This document shows, piece by piece, positions 1 through 5,967 of a DNA stretch of 6,714 nucleotides. The stretch's first letter is position 1. Each line of letters starts with the position of its first letter. The notes under the pieces were generated by a model, which saw only the letters and a program-made list of their open reading frames with translations, was not told where the DNA came from and made no database searches. The stretch is from contig CAJTKW010000072.1 of assembly GCA_910577035.1 (NCBI GenBank), positions 13,854-20,567 of the forward strand, written 5' to 3'. Position numbers and translations under genes: made by a program. This DNA comes from an uncultured Acetatifactor sp. (GTDB lineage Bacteria > Bacillota > Clostridia > Lachnospirales > Lachnospiraceae).

Positions 1-1
1 A

Positions 2-1885
2 GCAGAAGAAACAGAAGTAGAAGAAACAGAAGAAAAAGAAACACAGAGAACGGAAAAACAGAAACAAGAGGAAAAGCGCCGGCCCAAATACGGGTTGTTT
101 TCCTGCGTGGGCTATATATATCGCCTTCTGTGGCAGTCAGAGAGGGGACTGGTGTTTATCGCCATTCTGACCGTACCGGTGTCATTATGCTTGTCGGCCC
201 TGGCGCTGTATACGCCGCCTGTTATTCTGAAAGCGCTGGAGAAATCAGCGAGATTTCAGGCGGTCGCCCTGGTGATCGCAGGGCTGCTGCTGGCGCAGCT
301 TATTTTTGATCTGGCGAACAATGTGATCTCTGCAAGAATTCAAACCGCAGAACACCGGGTTCTGGCTCATTTGCAGCATCTGTGGGCTAAATATGTGCGG
401 GACAGGGACTGGTATCATGATTATGACCCGGAGGCTCAGAAGGCGGAGGAACGGGTCCATCAGGGCACCCAGAACAACCATGCGGCAGGGGTGCATTTTC
501 CCATGGATTTTGCAAATATACTGACCCAGATTCTGAACTTTATCCTGTTCGGCACGGTGGTTTCCATGCTGCATCCGCTGATTATCTTTCTGCTGGCCGC
601 AGGCTGCGCTCTGAATGCTGTCCTGGGAAAGTGGGAGCGAAGAAAGAACTGGGAGGATCGGGATCTGCGCAATGATCTGGAGAAAAAGATTCAGTATTCA
701 ACCATCAATTTTTCTCAAACCTTTGATTTTGCCAAGGAAATGCGGCTGTATGGCATGAGAGATTTCCTGAACGAACGGCTGGTTATGCTGTTTGGCCAAA
801 GCAGAAAAGAGAGCAGGAAAGTAAAGCGGCGCAGTATCCTTACCACAGCGGCAGGTTTCCTGGTGATACTGGTGCGGGATAGTGTGGCATACGGTATTTT
901 GATTTATGAGGCCGTGGAGGGAAGGGTGGATGCGTCTTCCTTTGTCCTGTATTTTACGGCGATTACCTCCCTGGCCGGGGTGATGGGCAGTATTCTGGGC
1001 ATGATCGGCAGGGTCCTGGAGGGCGCCATGCAGCTTTCCGATCTCAGGGAGGCGATGGACCTGAAAGACAGGCTCAACCGGGGCCCCGGCATTCCCCTGC
1101 CCCAAGGGCCTTTTTCCATAGAATTCCGGAATGTGTCCTACAAATATCCCAAAGGGGAGAAAAAGGTACTGGACCATATTTCCTTCCGCATCGAAGCCGG
1201 GGAGAAAATAGCCCTGGTGGGCGTAAACGGCGCCGGCAAGACGACGCTGGTGATGCTGATGTGCGGCCTGCTGCTGCCGGATGAGGGGGAAATCCTGCTG
1301 GACGGCCACAGTCTGTATGAGTATAACCGGGATGAGATGTATTCCCTGTTTGGGCTCGTACCGCAGAGGTTCAGTCTGCTGCCGATTACGCTGGCTCAAA
1401 ATATTGCCTGCACCATGGCAGAGGAAGAGATAGACAGGGACAGGCTGCGCTCCTGCATTGCCCTGGCGGGACTTTCGGAAAAGATAGATTCCCTGCCCAA
1501 AGGGGCGGATACGCCTTTGGGCAGAGAGCTGGACGGGGAGGGAATCGAGCTGTCCGGCGGGGAGACGCAGAAGCTCCTGCTGGCCCGGCTTCTATATAAA
1601 GCGCCGTCCTGCATGATTTTGGACGAGCCTACGGCGGCCCTGGATCCCATTGCCGAGGATAAAATGTATCGCAGCTACAATGAAATTTCCGCACAGGCCA
1701 CATCCGTCTTCATTTCCCATCGGCTGGCCTCCACCAGATTCTGTAACCGGATTTTCCTGCTGGACGGCGCCGGATTCGCGGAGGAAGGCACCCATGAGCA
1801 GTTGATGTCTGCCGGTGGAAAGTATCGGGAAATGTTTGACATTCAAAGCAGATATTACAGGGAAAATACAGTAAATATGGCTTGA
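2..1885 (+). CDS. ABC exporter half-transporter (permease-ATPase), first of a pair; 5' partial
   Basis: Membrane ABC exporter subunit expected to move a substrate out of the cell using ATP. The frame is open from the window edge, so the true start lies upstream. A TTG at 95 is only an internal codon, because the codons before it encode a Glu/Lys/Thr/Gln-rich cytoplasmic tail that leads into KYGLFSCVGYIYRLLW. About six hydrophobic segments follow, in codons near nt 150-230, 260-335, 505-630 (two), 835-910 and 940-1030. The ATPase domain starts near nt 1112. It shows A-loop Tyr (YKYP), Walker A GVNGAGKTT (Lys at 1238-1240), Q-loop Gln at 1364-1366, signature LSGGETQ at 1550-1570, Walker B ILDEP (Asp 1622, Glu 1625), D-loop ALDP and H-loop His at 1718-1720. 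All catalytic residues are present. The next gene begins about 55-60 bases downstream and encodes a similar protein, so the two probably form a heterodimer in one operon. The family call is secure; the substrate (peptide, lipid or drug) is unknown. Confidence 0.93.
   Translation, partial: AEETEVEETEEKETQRTEKQKQEEKRRPKYGLFSCVGYIYRLLWQSERGLVFIAILTVPVSLCLSALALYTPPVILKALEKSARFQAVALVIAGLLLAQLIFDLANNVISARIQTAEHRVLAHLQHLWAKYVRDRDWYHDYDPEAQKAEERVHQGTQNNHAAGVHFPMDFANILTQILNFILFGTVVSMLHPLIIFLLAAGCALNAVLGKWERRKNWEDRDLRNDLEKKIQYSTINFSQTFDFAKEMRLYGMRDFLNERLVMLFGQSRKESRKVKRRSILTTAAGFLVILVRDSVAYGILIYEAVEGRVDASSFVLYFTAITSLAGVMGSILGMIGRVLEGAMQLSDLREAMDLKDRLNRGPGIPLPQGPFSIEFRNVSYKYPKGEKKVLDHISFRIEAGEKIALVGVNGAGKTTLVMLMCGLLLPDEGEILLDGHSLYEYNRDEMYSLFGLVPQRFSLLPITLAQNIACTMAEEEIDRDRLRSCIALAGLSEKIDSLPKGADTPLGRELDGEGIELSGGETQKLLLARLLYKAPSCMILDEPTAALDPIAEDKMYRSYNEISAQATSVFISHRLASTRFCNRIFLLDGAGFAEEGTHEQLMSAGGKYREMFDIQSRYYRENTVNMA
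4..32 (+). repeat. 15-bp-period direct repeat in the acidic N-terminal tail of the first ABC gene
   Basis: A 14-base unit, AGAAGAAACAGAAG, occurs exactly at 4-17 and again at 19-32. The 15-base period equals five codons, giving EETEV followed by EETEE, and a looser third unit (KETQR) follows. The repeat is in frame with the ABC exporter, so it can lengthen or shorten the charged tail without breaking the gene. It continues to, and perhaps beyond, the window edge. Confidence 0.7.
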
Positions 1886-1931
1886 AGCGGCGGCTGTCAG
1901 AGCCGGCTGTGAACGGAAGGGCAGCATATGC

Positions 1932-1937
1932 GGGAGG
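1932..1937 (+). promoter_or_regulatory. Ribosome binding site of the second ABC gene, which bears on its start
   Basis: GGGAGG lies just before two in-frame ATGs at 1941 and 1947. The gap is 3 bases to the first and 9 bases to the second. Normal Shine-Dalgarno spacing favours the ATG at 1947, giving a protein two residues shorter than the longest reading. An out-of-frame ATG at 1928 precedes the site and opens only a short frame. Confidence 0.65.
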
Positions 1938-1940
1938 AAG

Positions 1941-3854
1941 ATGAACATGAAAGAAAAGAAGAAAAACAGAAGATCCCTGATGGAAGATTGGCGGCTGATT
2001 CGACGGGCTCTGGGGATCCTGAATAAATTGATGCCTCATTTTTGGTTTTATCAGATTGCCTGTACACTTACGGAGACCTTTTTTCCCTATTTCGGTCTTT
2101 ACATGTCGGCGCAGATGGTCAATGAGCTGGCGGGAGTCTGTGATTACAGGCGGCTTGCGCTGATGGCGGGCATTACCGTGGGGGGCGGCTTTCTGCTCTC
2201 TATGACGACGAAGCTGCTGCAGAGCCGGCGGGAGCTGTGTGAAGAGCATACCTTTTACCGCCATGAGGCTTATCTGGCTGATGCCCAGAGCCGTTTCAAG
2301 TATGAGCACCTTGAAAATCCGGATGTGACTCTCTGGCGTTCTAAGATACAGGCAGGAGTTAATGCCACAGGCGCGGGGCTGCTGGTGGTCAAGTGGCAGG
2401 TCGGTTATTTCCTGGGCAATGTGCTGGGGGTAATCTTTTCCGTATTTCTGATCATATCCATGTTTACCATGACGGCGGAGGGAGAATTCCGGGGAGTGCT
2501 GGCCTTTGTCAACTCGCCGGCCTCGGCGGGAATCGTGCTGTTTTTGATCTTGGCGGATGCCTTCGTCTCCGTAAAAATTTCAGGGGCCTGTGCGGGCCGG
2601 CAGCGAAAGGCGCTGGGCAGGCTGGCCTGGGATAATACCCATTATTCCGCTTTCAGCCGTCTGTGGGGAGCGGACATGGCAATTTTTAACCTGAACAGGA
2701 TTGTGGTGGAGGAAACTTATAAATACCAAATGAAGTTTGGGTGGGTCAGGGAGGTAGAACGTACTGCCATAAAATATAATTCTCTGTCCCTTCTGCTGGA
2801 TGCGGCGCTGAATGTTGTCATCTTTTTGTTTGTGGCAGTCAGGGCATTTATCGGCGCATTTGGGATCGGCAGCTTTATCCTTTATCAGGGGGCAGTAAAG
2901 AGGTTTATTGCTTCGGCCTCCGGGATTGCCAGGCAGATCGGCCAGTTGAGGCAGAACAATGTTGATCTGGTGTCGTTGTATGATTATCTGGACCTTCCCA
3001 ATGACATGTATCAGGGAAGCCTGGCGGTGGAAAAACGGGATGACATCGACTATGAAATTGAATTCCGGGATGTGAGCTTTCGCTATCCCCGCACGGAAAC
3101 CTGGGCTCTGCGCCATGTGAGCATGAAATTTAAAATCGGAGATAAGCTGGCCATTGTGGGGGAGAACGGATCCGGCAAAACCACCTTTATTAAACTGCTC
3201 TGCCGTTTGTACGATCCCACGGAGGGGAAGATTCTGCTCAACGGCATCGACATCAGCCGTTACCGGCAGGAGGAATATCTGGCGCTGTTTTCCGTGGTGT
3301 TTCAGGATTATGCCGTTTTTGGATTTCCGCTGGGGGAGAATGTGGCGGTCAGTCTGAAATATGACGAAAAAAGAGTGCGCGACTGCCTGATTCGCGCAGG
3401 CCTGGGAGAAAAGCTTGAGAGCCTGGAACGGAATGCGGAGGGTAAAAATGTACTGAAGCTGGCCATTGGCCGGGGATATGATTCTCAGGGCATTGATTTA
3501 TCAGGAGGGGAACTGCAGAAGACGGCTCTGGCCAGGGCGCTGTACAAGGACGCACCCTTCGTGGTGCTGGATGAGCCCACGGCGGCCCTGGACCCGATAG
3601 CGGAAGCGGAGGTTTATGAAAATTTCAACAGGCTGGTGGCGGAAAAAACAGCCGTCTTCATCAGCCACAGGCTGTCGAGCTGCCGCTTCTGCGATTCCAT
3701 CGCGGTGTTTGACAAAGGGCAGCTCATACAGCAGGGGCCTCATGATTTACTGGTGGCAGATGAAAAGGGCAAGTACAGCCAGCTCTGGAATGCCCAGGCG
3801 CAGTACTACCATGAGGAGAAACCAAGGACAGCATCTGCCGTTTCATCAAAATGA
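1941..3854 (+). CDS. ABC exporter half-transporter (permease-ATPase), second of a pair
   Basis: Second half of the putative heterodimeric exporter, 637 residues from ATG 1941 or 635 from the better-spaced ATG 1947. The N-terminus is basic (KEKKKNRR). Six membrane segments fall near residues 33-60, 71-93, 154-178, 193-214, 282-304 and 307-330. The ATPase domain begins near residue 370. It has A-loop Tyr (FRYP), Walker A GENGSGKTT (Lys413), Q-loop Gln455, signature LSGGELQ (520-526), Walker B VLDEP (Asp544, Glu545), ALDP D-loop and His576 in the H-loop. Numbering is from 1941. Neither this nor the partner ATPase site is degenerate. Both proteins share the unusual stretch DEPTAALDPIAE and a C-terminal YY-containing tail, which points to duplication from one ancestor. 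Its stop codon lies only 4 bases from the end of the antisense esterase remnant. No T-tract terminator follows. Substrate unknown. Confidence 0.94.
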   Translation: MNMKEKKKNRRSLMEDWRLIRRALGILNKLMPHFWFYQIACTLTETFFPYFGLYMSAQMVNELAGVCDYRRLALMAGITVGGGFLLSMTTKLLQSRRELCEEHTFYRHEAYLADAQSRFKYEHLENPDVTLWRSKIQAGVNATGAGLLVVKWQVGYFLGNVLGVIFSVFLIISMFTMTAEGEFRGVLAFVNSPASAGIVLFLILADAFVSVKISGACAGRQRKALGRLAWDNTHYSAFSRLWGADMAIFNLNRIVVEETYKYQMKFGWVREVERTAIKYNSLSLLLDAALNVVIFLFVAVRAFIGAFGIGSFILYQGAVKRFIASASGIARQIGQLRQNNVDLVSLYDYLDLPNDMYQGSLAVEKRDDIDYEIEFRDVSFRYPRTETWALRHVSMKFKIGDKLAIVGENGSGKTTFIKLLCRLYDPTEGKILLNGIDISRYRQEEYLALFSVVFQDYAVFGFPLGENVAVSLKYDEKRVRDCLIRAGLGEKLESLERNAEGKNVLKLAIGRGYDSQGIDLSGGELQKTALARALYKDAPFVVLDEPTAALDPIAEAEVYENFNRLVAEKTAVFISHRLSSCRFCDSIAVFDKGQLIQQGPHDLLVADEKGKYSQLWNAQAQYYHEEKPRTASAVSSK

Positions 3855-3866
3855 TACGTTATTGTT

Positions 3867-3904
3867 GGAAAATCTGCCTCACAAAATGGTAGAGGCCGTT
3901 TTCC
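3867..3904. repeat. Imperfect inverted repeat just after the second ABC gene
   Basis: GGAAAA (3867-3872) pairs with TTTTCC (3899-3904), and GCCTC (3876-3880) pairs with GAGGC (3892-3896). They are separated by a small internal loop and an 11-base apical loop. It sits 12 bases past the ABC stop codon and inside the C-terminal codons of the esterase remnant. No run of T follows on either strand, so it is not a standard intrinsic terminator. It could be a weak 3'-end structure or simply reflect the remnant's coding sequence. Confidence 0.4.
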
Positions 3905-4260
3905 AGACCGTAAAGGCATGGTGTAGTATAGGTGTGCGATCCCGTTTTTTGTAAGTGTTTCTTCATAGTAAGCCGAAATTTTTATGTATTATATCATCCT
4001 GCTCTCCGTCGCAGATCATAATCAGCCGGGGAAGGGGAGCGCCGTAAAGTCATTCCCTGTGGTCGCCGCCGATGCCGTGAAGCAGGTAGAGCACGGATAA
4101 GCCTTTTCCGCTGTATAGTCCGGGGGCAGGATCAGTGTAATCAGCCGGCCCGTGCCGGCGGTTTTGGAAGGGTAGGAAACCGTGGATACCCTCCAGGGAG
4201 CGAGAGCCGGAGTTTGCTCGTCGAATCCGGCAGGGGTATGATAGTCCGTGTCTGAATGAG

Positions 4261-4286
4261 CCTGACGGCTGGCTGTGGCCGTCAGG
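4261..4286. repeat. 9-bp perfect inverted repeat inside the esterase remnant
   Basis: CCTGACGGC (4261-4269) and GCCGTCAGG (4278-4286) form a GC-rich 9-bp stem with an 8-base loop. No T-tract follows in either direction. It lies in the N-terminal part of the pseudogene (reading LTATASRQA on the minus strand). No function is visible. Confidence 0.45.
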
Positions 4287-4346
4287 TTGTGGGTGTCGGA
4301 TCTGTTACGAGCAGTTTGCCAAAGCGAAAAGAAGGACAGGGTTCAT

Positions 4347-4392
4347 AATTGAAATTCCGCCGGGAACATGGTACAATTACCTTATTTCAATT
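4347..4392. promoter_or_regulatory. Inverted repeat bracketing the SWIM promoter (possible operator)
   Basis: AATTGAAAT (4347-4355) and its exact reverse complement ATTTCAATT (4384-4392) are 28 bases apart. The left arm covers the -35 box and the right arm falls at the predicted transcript start. A second copy of TTTCAA follows at 4391-4396. The placement would suit a repressor that binds both arms, but the arms are AT-rich and could match by chance. Confidence 0.4.
4349..4377 (+). promoter_or_regulatory. Sigma-A-type promoter for the SWIM gene
   Basis: The -35 box TTGAAA (4349-4354) and -10 box TACAAT (4372-4377) are separated by exactly 17 bases. Each box differs from the consensus at one position. 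The predicted transcript start is near 4384, giving a leader of about 30 bases with the ribosome site AGGAGG at 4398-4403, 10 bases before the ATG at 4414. The promoter abuts the 5' end of the antisense esterase remnant and makes the SWIM gene independent of the ABC operon. Confidence 0.75.
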
Positions 4393-4413
4393 TCAACAGG
4401 AGGAATATCTTTT

Positions 4414-5850
4414 ATGGAATTGACAGAGCAGACGATCCTGCTTCAGGCGCCTAATCCGGCAGCGGCGGAAAACGGGCGGAAGCTCTCAAAAAAGGGATGC
4501 TTTTCCGCCCTGTGCAGATCTCAGGATGATACGGTATACTGGGGGGAGTGCGCAGGAAGCGGTAAGAATCCATATCGTGTATCCATTGACTGGCTGAATC
4601 CGGAAGCCCCTGTGTGCCGCTGTTCCTGTCCCAGCAGACAATTCCCCTGCAAGCACGCTCTTGGACTGATGTTTGAGCGGCTGGCGGGGAAAAAGTTTGA
4701 AACCGCGGAGATTCCGGAGGACATAGCGGATAAGCGGGCCCGTCAGGCTGCACGGGCGGCAAAGAAGGAGTCCGGGGAAGAGCCGAAAGCCAAAAGGCCC
4801 AATGCTGCCGGTCAGAAGAAAAAGCTTGCCAAGCAGTTGGAAGGTCTTGATATGGCAGAAAAAATGGTAAACGACCTGCTTACCGCCGGCGTAGGCACCT
4901 TGTCAGGCAGTTCCGCCCAGGCTTACGACAAGCTGGCAAAGGATTTGGGCAGCAGCTATCTCACCGGCCTGCAGGCAGCTTTTACCCGCATGGCGCTTGC
5001 AGTACGCAGGATCCAGGAGGATTCCGGACAGTCAGATACGGCTTATGCGGAAGCCCTGAGGATTTTGGTTTATTTGCGTTCTGTAATCAATAAATCCCGG
5101 ACCTTTTTGGAAGCAAAGCTGGAAACCGATAATTATTCCGCGGAAGATACCGTGCTGTTCGAAGCGCTGGGCGGTGTCTGGAAGCTGGAGGACCTCCATG
5201 CCGTGGGAGCCTTCAGGGAAAAGGTGCGGCTGGTACAGCTGTCCTTTGACGTTTCCTATGATGAGGCAAAGAAGGAATACATAGAACGAGGCTGGTGGCT
5301 GGACATGGACAGCGGCCGTATCGACCAGACATTGAACTTTCGTCCGATTAAGGCGTTAAAATATGTGAAGGGAGAGGACAGTCGTTTTGATCTGCTGGAA
5401 ATTCCCGTTCTCTATACATATCCGGGAGAAGGGAATTGCCGGATCCGCTGGGACGCCGCATCCTCACGGCCCATTACCGGGGAAGAGAGGGCTGTGCTTA
5501 AGACTCTGGTCTGTCCTGATCTGACGGCGGCGCTGAAGGAGACTAAAAATCAGATAAAGAATACATTACTGCCTAAATTTAGGGCGGCCCTGCTTCCCGT
5601 GGGAAGACTGGGAAGGGTGGGAGATTCTTTTGTGCTGGAGGACCCGAAGGGAGACCGTATTGTCCTCCGGGATCGGCCTGAGGACGGAAAGGACCACGCT
5701 TCCACGGAACGGCTTGAGCTTTTACCTGTAGGAATTCCTTCCGGCAGCGCTTTGTTCGGCCTGATGTTTTATGATGAGAGGGATAAAAGCATCTGCCTGC
5801 ATCCCTACAGCATTCTCACACCGGAGCGCATGATCCGGCTGCAATTTTAG
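4414..5850 (+). CDS. SWIM zinc-finger domain protein
   Basis: 478-residue soluble protein with no signal peptide or membrane segment, starting at ATG 4414 behind AGGAGG with 10-base spacing. Residues 68-81 read CRCSCPSRQFPCKH. This is a SWIM zinc finger (CxC, spacer, CxH) with probable ligands Cys70, Cys72, Cys79 and His81; Cys68 is an extra nearby cysteine. The N-terminal 60 residues resemble the usual lead-in, with YWGECAGSGKNPYRVSIDW before the finger. A highly charged Lys/Ala/Glu linker covers about 102-140. It is followed by a helical region and a C-terminal mixed region (about 250-478) for which I recognise no catalytic motif. SWIM fingers bind nucleic acid or protein partners. In many bacteria a SWIM protein of about this size heads a cluster with a HEAT-repeat protein, a MoxR-type AAA+ ATPase and a VWA protein. 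The downstream gene fits that order. The molecular role is not established. Confidence 0.9.
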   Translation: MELTEQTILLQAPNPAAAENGRKLSKKGCFSALCRSQDDTVYWGECAGSGKNPYRVSIDWLNPEAPVCRCSCPSRQFPCKHALGLMFERLAGKKFETAEIPEDIADKRARQAARAAKKESGEEPKAKRPNAAGQKKKLAKQLEGLDMAEKMVNDLLTAGVGTLSGSSAQAYDKLAKDLGSSYLTGLQAAFTRMALAVRRIQEDSGQSDTAYAEALRILVYLRSVINKSRTFLEAKLETDNYSAEDTVLFEALGGVWKLEDLHAVGAFREKVRLVQLSFDVSYDEAKKEYIERGWWLDMDSGRIDQTLNFRPIKALKYVKGEDSRFDLLEIPVLYTYPGEGNCRIRWDAASSRPITGEERAVLKTLVCPDLTAALKETKNQIKNTLLPKFRAALLPVGRLGRVGDSFVLEDPKGDRIVLRDRPEDGKDHASTERLELLPVGIPSGSALFGLMFYDERDKSICLHPYSILTPERMIRLQF

Positions 5851-5887
5851 TAACAGTTCAGACAGGCAGAATGTATATTCCGGTCAT

Positions 5888-5913
5888 ACAATAGAAAGCG
5901 GATTTTCTATTGT
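5888..5913. repeat. Perfect 10-bp stem-loop between the SWIM and HEAT-like genes
   Basis: ACAATAGAAA (5888-5897) and TTTCTATTGT (5904-5913) form a perfect 10-bp stem with a 6-base loop (GCGGAT). It sits in the 117-base gap between the two genes. The bases after the stem are not T-rich, so full intrinsic termination is unlikely. It could be an operator, an RNA-processing site or a partial attenuator that sets the ratio of the two proteins. The left arm contains TACAAT when the preceding T is included, but no suitably spaced -35 box is seen. Confidence 0.5.
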
Positions 5914-5967
5914 CAAGACGTATGGATGGCGTGGCTGAACCGTTATCAATTTTAAGGAGACGAAGGG

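Larger units (their letters stand above)
3859..4346 (-). pseudogene. Decayed esterase (alpha/beta hydrolase, feruloyl-esterase/CE1-like)
   Basis: Minus-strand translation gives, in order, pieces of one esterase. From about 4285 down to 4094 it reads a chain containing WRVSTVSYPSKTAGTGR and then LILPPDYTAEKAYP. After a one-base shift at 4094 it reads VLYLLHGIGGDHRE, the usual strand and oxyanion loop of secreted esterases. The expected Trp codon is then TGA (4052-4050). Beyond it come LYGAPLP and LIMICDGEQDDII, resembling the catalytic-Asp region. A further shift near 3966 leads to TGSHTY and ENGLYHFVRQIF, the C-terminal end, with a TAA at 3861-3859. About 160 codons remain where intact relatives have roughly 250-280. 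The missing part includes the GxSxG nucleophile elbow. A minus-strand ATG at 4346 starts MNPVLLFALANCS, possibly a degenerate signal or lipoprotein peptide, but it is out of frame with the next block, so the 5' end is uncertain. Family assignment is by motif memory, not a search. Confidence 0.8.

Noticed and set aside
698..1399. Long minus-strand open frame (233 codons) inside the first ABC gene
   Set aside because: It lies wholly antisense to a gene with all ABC motifs, has no ribosome site I can see, and its His/Gln/Pro-rich product looks like an antisense shadow.
1886..1940. Possible promoter or terminator between the two ABC genes
   Set aside because: Only a short AGCCGGCT palindrome is present; there is no -35/-10 pair and no T-tract, so simple cotranscription is the better reading.
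1928..2026. Short plus-strand frame from ATG 1928 overlapping the start of the second ABC gene
   Set aside because: It has no ribosome site of its own, and its Glu/Lys-rich product is a shifted reading of the Lys-rich N-terminus of the exporter.
1710..2309. Minus-strand open frame of 199 codons spanning the junction of the two ABC genes
   Set aside because: It is antisense to both gene ends and encodes a low-likelihood composition with no recognisable domain.
3944..3949. Run of six T considered as the tail of a terminator for the ABC operon
   Set aside because: No GC-rich stem directly precedes it; the nearest hairpin ends about 40 bases earlier.
3616..3954. Plus-strand frame of 112 codons running past the end of the second ABC gene into the gap
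   Set aside because: It is a shifted reading of the H-loop region and C-terminus of the ABC gene; beyond 3854 the real signal is the minus-strand esterase remnant.
4261..4286. GC-rich hairpin considered as an intrinsic terminator
   Set aside because: No T-rich run follows the stem on either strand, and it falls in what was coding sequence of the esterase remnant.
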